The translations under genes were made by a program, and so were the position numbers. Of a stretch of 33,120 nucleotides of DNA, positions 17,004-24,702 are shown in pieces; within the stretch, counting starts at the first letter, position 1; every line of letters starts with the position of its first letter. Origin of the DNA: Candidatus Poribacteria bacterium. Its GTDB lineage: Bacteria > Poribacteria > WGA-4E > WGA-3G. The stretch covers positions 1 through 33,120 of the forward strand of contig JAJEJA010000110.1 in assembly GCA_022828145.1 (NCBI GenBank). The letters run 5' to 3'. Under the pieces are notes generated by a model. The model searched no databases. It worked only from the letters and a program-made list of their open reading frames with translations, and was not told the origin of the DNA.

Positions 17004-18683
17004 CTACTTTCGATTTAAGCCGCGTTTGAATATTAGAACTTTATTTCTCGTAATCGTATTGCGGAAGTGAGCAACGTTCTCTCTTGAAACTGTAATCGGT
17101 ATTTCCTCCTCTGTCTGGAAACCAATATCTTCTGCAGTAAGTCTTAGGTATCGCCCCGTAGAGATCGGTATCTCACATTTTGCATTCCCAGCTGTAGTAA
17201 AATTGTCGCCAATAATAATCATACAAACACCATTTTCTTTCAGTAGACGGTGTATCTGCAACATTGCCGTACGCATATCCATGAAATAGCGATAAAGCAC
17301 ACTCGGCGTATTTTTTCGCCGAAAACCAACCTGGGAATTATGGTTCAAATCATAAATGCGTTTTATTGTTACCTTAACTTCTTGTGCTAAAGGACAGTTA
17401 TTATAATTGTCTAAGAACTCTTGTTCAAGTTGGTTTTTGAGACTTGCTCGAATTTCCCGTGAACCAATCAGAGCACGCTCAAGTGCTGGCTTTTGGCGTT
17501 TATTGAGAATATTAAGAAAGGCAAGCGAGAGCCTATCGGTGTCAATATATGGAAGCGCGGTGGCATACGGCGGGGAGGTAATAATTAGATCCACCTTATT
17601 GTTCTGTTCCAGATAAGGACTTTGAATCTGTTGAGCGTGGCGAATATCTCCTGAGAAACAAAAAAACTCACTATCTAACTTTTCGCCAGTAAATCCACTT
17701 AAAAAAGCACGCAGGCGGAAAGCGTTTTTATGTACTAATTCAGAAAACTTTTTGCACACTGGTGCATCTTCTATTGGTTCAGATCTTCGCCTTATACGTA
17801 GTTGATTTGGTTCTTGCTGCGATACATGATTGATAAGGTCGCTTAAGCTAACGAAGAAAAAGTCACGCATTTCAGGGGTAGAGATACACTCTATTGCTTG
17901 TACAATTTGAAAAAGCTTGTAAAGCACGGGTAAGGGAAACCAAGAAAGAAGATATTCTATGTCCTCTATTTCATATTTGAGAGAAAGACGCATCCCTAAA
18001 TCTATCACTGTGGCAACATTCAGATCTGAGATAACATCTCCATCTGGAAGGTGTTTCTCAAGGTTTATCACCAGAGCGTTATACTCCTGTTCAACAATTT
18101 CAGGGGAAAGTTTCAAACAAGATAACCTCGTCTTTGAGATAAAGTGTGCAAGCGGATTCATATCAATACCAATACCAACTAAACCGACTAAAATACTTTC
18201 AATCACTGCTGTTCCACAACCCATAAAAGGGTCTAAGAACACAGAACCTTGCTCAACATTAGAGTAATTAATTAGTGATTTTACTAACTGCGGATAAAAC
18301 TTCCCTTTGTAAGTGTGTAAACCGTGGACACCGTATGTAGATATCTTTTTTCTGTTTGGAATCTGTGTTTCCGCTTCAAGTCTCCGCTGAATATCTGCAA
18401 AGTCAACTGCATTGTCTGCAATCTTAGCAGATAATTCTGAAATTGCTTGCTGTGTATTGATTGTCTCGCTTCGATTTTCGATAGTAACAATAACACAACG
18501 ACAGAAACAGAGGTTTTTTAGTTTATTTTTATCAATCGGAAGCACTTGCTCAATTTGAAAACCATCTGGTGTAAATAGTAATTGTTTATCGGGGGAAATA
18601 AGAGCTTGTATTTCTCGTTTGGCAAGCTCAAATTCATATTTCCACAGTTTGTAAGATGGTAATATGAACTTATATTTATACAT
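17004..18683 (-). CDS. DNA methyltransferase with N-terminal extension (TSPPY type), second of a pair
   Basis: A 559-residue SAM-dependent amino-methyltransferase. Motif I-type DPFMGCGTAVIE lies at residues 151-162, followed by GIGIDMNPLAHFI; the catalytic motif IV is TSPPY at 369-373, with ALPYIDTDRLS after it. TSPPY favours N4-cytosine, though N6-adenine is possible. In front of motif I is HTYKGKFYPQLVKSLINY, a block also seen, as HPYPARFIPQIPSKLI, in the partner enzyme. Residues 1-100 (YKYKFILPSYKLWKYEFELA...) form a small alpha/beta extension that recalls the ferredoxin-like domain in front of THUMP-type RNA methyltransferases, so an RNA target is an alternative. The start ATG overlaps the end of the partner gene by 8 bases, with AAAGGTGG just upstream; it is the last gene of a four-gene operon. 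Confidence 0.85.
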   Translation of the reverse strand: MYKYKFILPSYKLWKYEFELAKREIQALISPDKQLLFTPDGFQIEQVLPIDKNKLKNLCFCRCVIVTIENRSETINTQQAISELSAKIADNAVDFADIQRRLEAETQIPNRKKISTYGVHGLHTYKGKFYPQLVKSLINYSNVEQGSVFLDPFMGCGTAVIESILVGLVGIGIDMNPLAHFISKTRLSCLKLSPEIVEQEYNALVINLEKHLPDGDVISDLNVATVIDLGMRLSLKYEIEDIEYLLSWFPLPVLYKLFQIVQAIECISTPEMRDFFFVSLSDLINHVSQQEPNQLRIRRRSEPIEDAPVCKKFSELVHKNAFRLRAFLSGFTGEKLDSEFFCFSGDIRHAQQIQSPYLEQNNKVDLIITSPPYATALPYIDTDRLSLAFLNILNKRQKPALERALIGSREIRASLKNQLEQEFLDNYNNCPLAQEVKVTIKRIYDLNHNSQVGFRRKNTPSVLYRYFMDMRTAMLQIHRLLKENGVCMIIIGDNFTTAGNAKCEIPISTGRYLRLTAEDIGFQTEEEIPITVSRENVAHFRNTITRNKVLIFKRGLNRK

Positions 18684-19917
18684 CTTCCACCTTTCGCAAA
18701 ATTACGATATTTTCAGATTTTGCTCTTCGGGACGCTGAACTAAAAGAACGCTTATAAGGGTGTATATCTCGTTCCAAATTGACCTCTAACTTAAAACCAC
18801 AGTTTTTCGCAATTTCAGTAATAAGTTGGTCATTTTCCACAAGTTGTTTCTTGAAAATAGAATCGCCAATTACAACACAACAGAAGCGATATTTCTCTAA
18901 AACGCTGTTTATCCTTTGAAAACAGATACGCATTGTGTCCTTGAATTCTGCTATATTTTCTTCTGTTGTTCCCTTACGTTGATAATTAAGGTGTGATCCA
19001 ATTTCCTTTTTAGATACAGCTATTGGATCATATCCTAGCCAAAACATACGGTGCCTGTGGTAAAGGAAATAATCAAACGCATTTGGATAAGGTGGTGACG
19101 TAACAACAAGCTGCACGCTCAAATTCAATGGAAAGTCCTCAAGAACTCGCAAATCATTATTGATTACTTGAGCTTTAACAGGTTGACGCTTTTCTCGATA
19201 CAGCTCCATTCTCGACCACATATCACGAAGCTTTGAGATGAATCGTTTGTAAACAGTCCCTGGTGGTATTTTTTTCTCTTTTCTTGAATAGCGTGTTTCA
19301 CCTGCCTGATTACTGACACCTACCAGAATAGCGGAAATAGCTGCTCGACAAAAGTCTCGTAAAAAATGAGAAGATACCATTCGTATTCGTGCTAAAACGA
19401 TACTGAGTTCCTCTTGAACAGTCGGCGTAAACCAGTGTTCACGATTTGGAATATCAGGAAGGGTGTATTCTGGAATTACAGATAAAGTAGGAATAAGAGG
19501 AAGTGTATCTGTTACCTTATCTAAATAACCTTGAACATCCTCAATCAAATTTTCTAAGGTAGGTTTATCCGTAATACTTACGATGTTAGATTTCACTTTG
19601 GATACAAGCGTGCCAATCGGGTTAAGGTCATTACCGATACAGTTTCTACCTAAGAGTGTTGCTTCAACAAGGGTCGTCCCTATTCCACAAAATGGATCAA
19701 AAACCCATTCACCCTCTTCTGATAAAAGCTGAATAAGTTTTGATGGAATTTGAGGAATAAATCTTGCTGGGTAAGGGTGATAGTTATGTGTTAAGTATTG
19801 TGTATCACTTTCTAAAAATGACCAGTCAACTTTTTGTAAACAAAGTAATTTTTCTTTGTATTCCACATCATTCTCTCTGTCAAATTCAACATTTCTGTGA
19901 TTGTTTCCATATTTCAT
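18676..19917 (-). CDS. DNA methyltransferase (TSPPY type), first of a pair
   Basis: A 413-residue methyltransferase. YLTHNYHPYPARFIPQIPSK (41-60) precedes the SAM motif FDPFCGIGTTLVEA (73-86) and GNDLNPIG; catalytic TSPPYPNAFDYF is at 273-284, then LYHRHRMFWLG. The order (SAM motif before catalytic motif) and the TSPPY sequence fit N4-cytosine or N6-adenine DNA methylases. It differs clearly from the downstream methyltransferase in length and in the region after TSPPY, so they are not recent duplicates and could modify different strands or sites. The ATG lies inside the end of the toroid-protein gene (32-base overlap), without a strong ribosome site, implying coupled translation. Confidence 0.88.
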   Translation of the reverse strand: MKYGNNHRNVEFDRENDVEYKEKLLCLQKVDWSFLESDTQYLTHNYHPYPARFIPQIPSKLIQLLSEEGEWVFDPFCGIGTTLVEATLLGRNCIGNDLNPIGTLVSKVKSNIVSITDKPTLENLIEDVQGYLDKVTDTLPLIPTLSVIPEYTLPDIPNREHWFTPTVQEELSIVLARIRMVSSHFLRDFCRAAISAILVGVSNQAGETRYSRKEKKIPPGTVYKRFISKLRDMWSRMELYREKRQPVKAQVINNDLRVLEDFPLNLSVQLVVTSPPYPNAFDYFLYHRHRMFWLGYDPIAVSKKEIGSHLNYQRKGTTEENIAEFKDTMRICFQRINSVLEKYRFCCVVIGDSIFKKQLVENDQLITEIAKNCGFKLEVNLERDIHPYKRSFSSASRRAKSENIVILRKVEDV

Positions 19918-21058
19918 CTAAATGTTCTATCATTGTAGATGACGCAAGCATCATCAACGTTTCAAGTGGTGTACTTACTGGTCCAAAGGGTCGGGAGTAC
20001 TGAGCAATTTGCACAGGTATACCAAATCCATCATCGGTTGTTGGCGCCTGGTTCTCAAAGAAATCGGAAATATTCGCTCGATTTGCCTGCCAAAAATCGC
20101 ACAAAGTGGGACTGTAAGGAAGAAGCAAACGTAGTATTTGAAGTGCATTATAACTAGAACAAACATGGGGGATACACTGATCGTATTTATATCGAGCTGT
20201 ATACGTACCTCCAGACCCAGTAAGTTGTTTTGCTTGTTCTAACAAATATTCATAGAAACCACCCGTTTCTGTATCATAGTGTTCAACAACAAATTTCTCA
20301 ACCGTATTTATCATTTGTTCCGTTGAGGGGGTACCACATGTAAGAATCTCCCACGTTTGTAAACACTGTTGCATGGGACCCATATAAAGGAGTGTCTCCA
20401 AACCGTTTTGAATCGCAGATAAAATGGGAGTCCAATCTCTCCCTACGCTCAGAAACTTGTATAACGATACTGAACATAGAGTTTGCAACGTCACCTCATT
20501 TTGAAGTTTGTGATGTTCTTCTGTATTACCCCACTCCAAATTATAATACCAACCACTTGGTGCTTGAAATCCAGAAAGCCAACCGATTATCTTTTCTAAT
20601 TGGTCATCAATTAATTCAACACCAAGCATATTCAAAACACCAAGAGCGTAAAAAGTTGCGTAAATGTCCGTAGGAAGTGTTCTATTTCTGAGAATTTTAG
20701 CAATCTCGGTCTGAGGACTCGTTGGATAAAAGCCGAAACTTCCATTACGCTCTTGTAAGTTTAAAACATATTTAGTAATATTATGAACGGTTGTTTCATC
20801 AATTTCTGATCGAGGAACCAACAACAACATTCCTAATACTTGATGAAATAAATCCGCAGCAAAAACTGGATCACCATTCTCAATATTTTGATTCTGATTT
20901 TGACAACTTCTTTTGAAATACGCAATGATGTTTTCACTCCACGGGTTTTCAGATAGAGTTTTGTCAATCTTCAATGGATGGATTCCCAAGCACCAGAATA
21001 CATTTCTTTCAACCGAATCCTTTGATTTCTGATGCAATATTCCATTATTATCGGTCAT
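19886..21058 (-). CDS. Alpha/alpha-toroid protein with prenyltransferase/squalene-cyclase-like repeats
   Basis: A 390-residue protein built from several helix-pair repeats each with a Gly-aromatic turn: NGSFGFYPTSP followed by YATFYALGVLNML; SGWYYNL then VTLQTLCSVSLYKFL; TGGFYEYLLEQ then SSYNALQILRLL; and DDGFGIPVQI then ETLMMLASS. This is the pattern of the terpene-cyclase/prenyltransferase (alpha/alpha)6 barrel. No DxDD or DCTAE-type cyclase motif is seen, so a terpene enzyme is unlikely. It may act as a binding or scaffold subunit. Translation is tightly coupled: GAGGAG lies 7 bases before the ATG, inside the end of the LAGLIDADG gene (11-base overlap), and its own end overlaps the first methyltransferase gene. 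Its role in the operon is unknown. Confidence 0.65.
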   Translation of the reverse strand: MTDNNGILHQKSKDSVERNVFWCLGIHPLKIDKTLSENPWSENIIAYFKRSCQNQNQNIENGDPVFAADLFHQVLGMLLLVPRSEIDETTVHNITKYVLNLQERNGSFGFYPTSPQTEIAKILRNRTLPTDIYATFYALGVLNMLGVELIDDQLEKIIGWLSGFQAPSGWYYNLEWGNTEEHHKLQNEVTLQTLCSVSLYKFLSVGRDWTPILSAIQNGLETLLYMGPMQQCLQTWEILTCGTPSTEQMINTVEKFVVEHYDTETGGFYEYLLEQAKQLTGSGGTYTARYKYDQCIPHVCSSYNALQILRLLLPYSPTLCDFWQANRANISDFFENQAPTTDDGFGIPVQIAQYSRPFGPVSTPLETLMMLASSTMIEHLDEIWKQSQKC

Positions 21059-22529
21059 GAACGAACTCCTCTATGTCCTCCGAAAGAAAAAGTAAATCAC
21101 ATATAACTGCAGCCAGAAATTGAGCTGGGAAACTTGCACATCGAATGTCAATCCTTGGCACTCCTGCCCCAGTAAACTCAATATGCAAGAATTTATCAGT
21201 CCATTCCTTCATTAGCGGAAATTGATCTAATGCCCAATCTCTGACTGATTTTGTAAACTCAATACTTCCTGCGACTCCTTGTCCTTTTAAACCTCGTCGT
21301 GTCAAAGGAATACCTAGTTTTTCTGCTACTGTTATGGATTCAGGAAAATATTTACCTCCGATTTTTACGAGCCATCCCGTTATAATGTCCTGACGACTGT
21401 TTGGAAACAAAACGTCTAGTCCATTAAAGAAAACACGAAGCGTGTCTTCTTCAGAAGAGTTGAAACCGAGTGAGATGCCTTTTTCATATTTCTTTCTAAA
21501 CGTAAAATAAGCAGACTTTTTGGATGATCCCTCAGCCAAATAATATCCTAACATTAGGCATAGAATCGGCGATAAAGGCAATTCAACAGGAACTGCAAAC
21601 CTTCTGCCTTGTGGTTTTTGAATCCATAACAAATCATCCCATTCAACATAAGGTTCAGAAAGTCCTCCCTGTTTTGCACAAATGCCATATTGATTTTTCT
21701 TTCCGGAACTTGTTACATAACAGCACTTTCCATTTTCCACATAAGATTCCAGATTAAGGTATTGTTGGTGATAAGTGAGCGGAGGCCCTAACCATGTGAT
21801 TTCATCCAACTTGATAGAATTCTTTAGAATGGAGTCAACACACGTCTTTATAATCGCGAGTAGGAACGGAAGAAAATGTTCCGAGTTCAACTGAGCCCGG
21901 ATAATTTCATAAGAACTCTTACCAGGAGCTTGTGCTCCTTTCTTAGGGCTGATTACGAACTTTATAGGTTCATCAGGCGGACATCCATCATATTGTGATG
22001 TATATTCTCTTAGTAAGATTTCTTCTCGCAATTCCTTTTCTGTAATATTGTCTCCTTGTCTTCCTTGAATTTCCCACTCCTGTTTGATAGCATCCATTCT
22101 ATTGATAATATTTTCCCCTTGGAAATACTTTTCATCTTCTAATATGGTTACTTGGGAATGGAAAGAATCGCCAAACAGGATTTGAAGTCCTCTACTTACA
22201 AAGTCCTGCAACTGTGGATTATTTTGAGCAAACCCGATGTTATTAGTTTTGTTACCGTCCCCATCGTATGCCCCTATAAAAGCGATCATCTCAGGAGTTA
22301 AGCTGATAAATTGTGGAATAAGTACATCCCCAACTTTAGTCCGACTACTCTTGCTGAGAATAGGACGCAACAACACGTGTCTCTCTGATGGATCAGTCTC
22401 CCACTTATACTCTTTGGAAATAGGGCGTATTCTTCCTGCATCAATAAGTTCCAAATCAATAATTCCATTTCTATTCCGTAGAAATGCATCTATGTTAATA
22501 TGTCCTAATGTTTTATAATATGAACTCAC
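21048..22529 (-). CDS. Two-motif LAGLIDADG endonuclease-like protein
   Basis: A 493-residue protein from the GTG at 22529; that start is chosen because AGGAGG (22536-22541) lies 6 bases upstream, although in-frame GTG 22568 and ATG 22544 or 22535 are possible. Two LAGLIDADG-like helices are visible: FIGAYDGDGNKTN (residues about 84-96) and LMLGYYLAEGSSKK (325-338), with the acidic residue preserved in each (Asp, Glu). Each is followed by a beta-type stretch (NIGFAQNNPQLQDFV and AYFTFRKKYEKGISLGF) as in homing endonucleases. The about 230 residues between the motifs are longer than in typical monomeric enzymes (about 90-120), so extra domains are inserted. No intein or intron context is seen: it is the first gene of an operon with two DNA methyltransferases, suggesting a restriction-type role. 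Cleavage is an inference. Confidence 0.7.
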   Translation of the reverse strand: MSSYYKTLGHINIDAFLRNRNGIIDLELIDAGRIRPISKEYKWETDPSERHVLLRPILSKSSRTKVGDVLIPQFISLTPEMIAFIGAYDGDGNKTNNIGFAQNNPQLQDFVSRGLQILFGDSFHSQVTILEDEKYFQGENIINRMDAIKQEWEIQGRQGDNITEKELREEILLREYTSQYDGCPPDEPIKFVISPKKGAQAPGKSSYEIIRAQLNSEHFLPFLLAIIKTCVDSILKNSIKLDEITWLGPPLTYHQQYLNLESYVENGKCCYVTSSGKKNQYGICAKQGGLSEPYVEWDDLLWIQKPQGRRFAVPVELPLSPILCLMLGYYLAEGSSKKSAYFTFRKKYEKGISLGFNSSEEDTLRVFFNGLDVLFPNSRQDIITGWLVKIGGKYFPESITVAEKLGIPLTRRGLKGQGVAGSIEFTKSVRDWALDQFPLMKEWTDKFLHIEFTGAGVPRIDIRCASFPAQFLAAVICDLLFLSEDIEEFVHDR

Positions 22530-22535
22530 CCACAT

Positions 22536-22541
22536 CCTCCT
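22536..22541 (-). promoter_or_regulatory. Ribosome binding site deciding the GTG start
   Basis: On the minus strand AGGAGG is followed by ATGTGG and then GTG. The ATG touching the site is too close to use, while the GTG at 22529 has an ideal 6-base gap. This supports a GTG start for the LAGLIDADG protein. Confidence 0.6.
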
Positions 22542-22568
22542 CATGGATCTAATAGTGGTTGTATTCAC

Positions 22569-22598
22569 AACAAATACTGGGTCTACCAGATATTTGTT
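22569..22598 (-). promoter_or_regulatory. Leader hairpin of the LAGLIDADG-methyltransferase operon
   Basis: AACAAATACTGG (22569-22580) and CCAG-A-TATTTGTT (22586-22598) pair over 12 bases with one bulge and a 5-nt loop. It lies in the transcribed leader between the promoter and the start region, so it may control expression of the operon. Confidence 0.45.
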
Positions 22599-22657
22599 CA
22601 GACTGACTTTCCAATCTACTCAGACACCGTGCACTTAGCACTGCCCTGCTGGTTTCT

Positions 22658-22686
22658 ATTATAGCAGAAAGTTCGCTCTCAGTCAA
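22658..22686 (-). promoter_or_regulatory. Sigma70-type promoter of the LAGLIDADG-methyltransferase operon
   Basis: On the minus strand TTGACT (22681-22686), a 17-base spacer and TATAAT (22658-22663). That is 11 of 12 consensus bases at ideal spacing. Transcription should begin near 22651, giving a leader of about 120 bases before the GTG at 22529. Confidence 0.75.
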
Positions 22687-23194
22687 TTTTAAATGGAAAC
22701 TAACTCCCTAATGAACTTTGACATTCATAATTGGTATCAACTTCCGTATAGGTTGGGAAATACTTACGGATGTTTATGCCGAATCCATACGAAATCCAGG
22801 ACGAGAGTACGCTAACCACACTTAGCTTGAACGCCAAATTTCATTAGCTTGAGTTACCTGAAAACTCCTCTCGTTGACACCTCTGTCCATCTTCCCTGTA
22901 GGCTACCACAACATGTATACTCAATATTAGTGTTATCGTGGCAAGATTGCAACCACCAAACGCAATACATAAGGGGTACATACAACAACTTTATAATTAT
23001 ATACAAGGTTATATGACGCTATTAGCTCAGAATTAAAGGAATCCACAGTAAGCCACCACAAAAATGACAACAACGTCGGCAAAGAACGGCTCTGTGAACT
23101 TGTCTCACTATATGAGGAATGCGACTCCGATCCACACACCAAAATCAAGTATTGGCATCGCTAGTAGTCAGCATAATCTGCTACAAACAAAAGT
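22687..23194. other. Intergenic stretch with a possible gene fragment
   Basis: About 500 bases without a supported gene. A plus-strand open frame at 22997-23164 lacks a start codon but has protein-like composition (VGKERLCELVSLYEECDSDP, then HTKIKYWHR and stop); it may be the tail of a lost gene. The rest shows only frequent stops. No repeat was recognised. Confidence 0.35.
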
Positions 23195-23572
23195 CTATGA
23201 ACGTGATATTATTTCTGAGATTGCCTGTAGTTTTTGATGACTTTTTTCAAGTTCCACCCGTAGATACAAACGTTCACCTGTTACAAGTTTATACCTACCA
23301 ATCTCTATCCGTTCTATTTGGTTATGGACATCGACCAAATCGCTTAAGGTTGCGTTCGTAGTTGCTTCTATTGTTGTATTGTCTGGAAAATGTTCTTGTA
23401 GCCATTCACCATAATTAGCGTGTAATTCTCGTGTTCTAAATTCTCTTGAACTTGATGGGTTGTTTGCTAAAAAGTGAACAATAGCGTGTTCAACCAAAGC
23501 GCGCCATCCGCTTTCGCTGGAAATATCTTGATCATTTATCAATAACGAATATGCTGTAGTGTCTTCATTCAT
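23195..23572 (-). CDS. Unrecognised small protein, winged-helix-like
   Basis: A 125-residue acidic protein not assigned to a family. The ATG has GAGGTG closely upstream. From residue 27 on, the layout resembles a winged helix: helix HAIVHFLANN, FRTRELHANYGEWLQEHFP, then SDLVDVHNQIERIEIGRYKLV, where the last part looks like a recognition helix leading into a beta wing. The C-terminus is a short charged helix. It lies upstream of the LAGLIDADG operon on the same strand, separated by about 500 bases and a separate promoter. A regulator of that operon, similar in position to controller proteins of restriction-modification systems, is possible but only an inference from position and fold guess. 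Confidence 0.55.
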   Translation of the reverse strand: MNEDTTAYSLLINDQDISSESGWRALVEHAIVHFLANNPSSSREFRTRELHANYGEWLQEHFPDNTTIEATTNATLSDLVDVHNQIERIEIGRYKLVTGERLYLRVELEKSHQKLQAISEIISRS

Positions 23573-23641
23573 ATTTCACCTCATTTATTTACACTATCGG
23601 AATTAGTCGTTTTGGACTTGAAAAAAGCAATTAAAGAGGTC

Positions 23642-23677
23642 TAAACCCTTGTATATACTGGGTTTATATGGTATAAT
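23642..23677 (+). promoter_or_regulatory. Promoter with dyad over -35, upstream of transposase relic B
   Basis: TTGTAT (23649-23654), 17 bases, TATAAT (23672-23677). The -35 is enclosed by a 7-bp dyad, TAAACCC (23642-23648) and GGGTTTA (23660-23666), a candidate operator. Confidence 0.5.
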
Positions 23678-23687
23678 ATTGATAAGA

Positions 23688-23808
23688 AATTAGGGGCTAT
23701 CACCCCTAATTGAACTCAAAAAAGCGAGTTGCTTTTTCTGATGTTCCAACTTATTTGATATTGTACCAGAATCCATCAGAAAAAGCAACTCCATTAAGGA
23801 GTATGTTG
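23688..23808 (+). promoter_or_regulatory. Hairpin-rich leader of transposase relic B
   Basis: Three stems in order: AATTAGGGG/CCCCTAATT (23688-23696 with 23703-23711), beginning about where transcription should start; a perfect 17-bp pair (23727-23743 with 23774-23790) around a 30-nt loop; and ACTCC/GGAGT (23788-23792 with 23798-23802), which hides the AAGGAG ribosome site. The last two share three bases and cannot both form fully, so they could switch translation. Confidence 0.55.
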
Positions 23809-24436
23809 ATGGCTTTGATTACGATTATGGAGATGTTTCCTGATCAAGCGGCGTGTATTGCATATTTAGAGCGTCTAAGGTGGCAAGGATCCCCTGAATG
23901 TCCGCACAATGTGAGTCTATACATATCAACAAACGCAATGAAACGGATATAGGGCGTATCGGACGCTGGAATTGCCACACAACATTCAAGGTGACATTTG
24001 GCACAGTGTTTAATGGCACATAGATAGTACTTCAAAAATGGTTTCTGGCGATTACGTTGATGGCAAACGCAAAGAGAAGTCTGTCAAGTTGCCAACTTTC
24101 ACGTGATTTAGGATTGAAACAGGAAGCAGCTTGGCGCATGATGATGTGTATACGTGCTGAAATGGGAAAAAGTTAACGTGTTGCTTCAAGGTATCGTTGA
24201 AGCAGATGAAACCTATATCGGTGGCAGCAGTAGAAAAAACTATGACAAAGAAGTAGGTGAACTCCGTAAGCGTGGGTGTGGCACTGCAAAGGATGCTGTT
24301 ATTGTACAGTTGCGCGCGGTGGGAAAGTCGTAGCAGAACTTGTTTCAGATATTGCTGGTGAGGCAATCATTGACTTCATTAAGAGAGTTGTCAATACCGA
24401 AGATGCTAAACTCTACGCAATAAGTAGTTTCGGGCT
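23809..24436 (+). pseudogene. IS1595-family transposase, frameshifted and truncated (copy B)
   Basis: The ATG at 23809 follows AAGGAG by 7 bases. The protein begins MALITIMEMFPDQAACIAYL, then ERLRWQGSPECPH, the N-terminal zinc-ribbon region of IS1595-type transposases, then hits a stop near 23950. Other frames continue the family: IGRWNC (without its second Cys pair), LQKWFLAITLMANAKRSLSS, CQLSRDLGLKQEAAWRMMMC, IRAEMGK, GIVEADETYIGG (catalytic Asp) and finally AIIDFIKRVVNTEDAKLYA before homology ends. At least three frameshifts or stops and the loss of the C-terminal third make it inactive. No right-end inverted repeat was found. Confidence 0.8.
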
Positions 24437-24463
24437 TGCAATCAGATGAAAAATGATTTTTTC

Positions 24464-24508
24464 AAACACCGATAAAGTTAGTCGTAGACTATATTTATCG
24501 GTGTTTTT
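24464..24508 (+). terminator. Intrinsic terminator after transposase relic B
   Basis: A perfect 13-bp stem, AAACACCGATAAA (24464-24476) with TTTATCGGTGTTT (24494-24506), ends in a run of five T. It lies just after the end of transposase homology and just before the next promoter. Confidence 0.7.
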
Positions 24509-24511
24509 AAG

Positions 24512-24541
24512 TTGACAAAATACATGAAAATATGATATAAT
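24512..24541 (+). promoter_or_regulatory. Consensus promoter of transposase relic C
   Basis: TTGACA (24512-24517), 18 bases, TATAAT (24536-24541): all 12 consensus bases, one base over ideal spacing. A hairpin begins 11 bases after the -10, as at relic B. Confidence 0.75.
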
Positions 24542-24552
24542 ATTAGAAGCAT

Positions 24553-24660
24553 AAATGGGAAGGTGGCAACCTTCCCATTTAAATCCAGAAAAAGCATGGA
24601 ATTGCATTTTATGTTTCTCTTCTAATTATTATACTCTGTTTATCAGTGAAATGCAACTCC
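24553..24660 (+). promoter_or_regulatory. Hairpin-rich leader of transposase relic C
   Basis: A perfect 12-bp stem with a 4-nt loop, AAATGGGAAGGT (24553-24564) and its complement (24569-24580), sits at the predicted transcript start. A second pair, GGAATTGCATTT (24598-24609) and AAATGCAACTCC (24649-24660), matches at 11 of 12 positions and shares its final CC with the terminator that follows. The order of stems matches that of relic B, although the stem sequences differ. Confidence 0.55.
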
Positions 24661-24686
24661 TTTGAAAATTATCAAAGGGTTTTTTT
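24659..24686 (+). terminator. Intrinsic terminator inside the leader of relic C
   Basis: CCTTTGA (24659-24665) and TCAAAGG (24672-24678) form a 7-bp stem followed by G and seven T (24680-24686). It lies between the consensus promoter and the transposase start, so it should cut off transcription before the gene unless the overlapping upstream stem forms first: an attenuator layout. Confidence 0.7.
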
Positions 24687-24702
24687 ATGAATCTTAGAAG
24701 TA

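Noticed and set aside
19886..21058. Toroid protein as a terpene cyclase
   Set aside because: No cyclase DxDD or related catalytic motif, and the operon context is DNA modification.
21048..22529. Homing endonuclease inside an intron or intein
   Set aside because: No split host gene flanks it and no splicing-block residues were seen; its overlaps with neighbours show an operon gene.
22933..23148. 71-residue minus-strand frame
   Set aside because: No ribosome site and a composition that mirrors the opposite strand; not supported as a gene.
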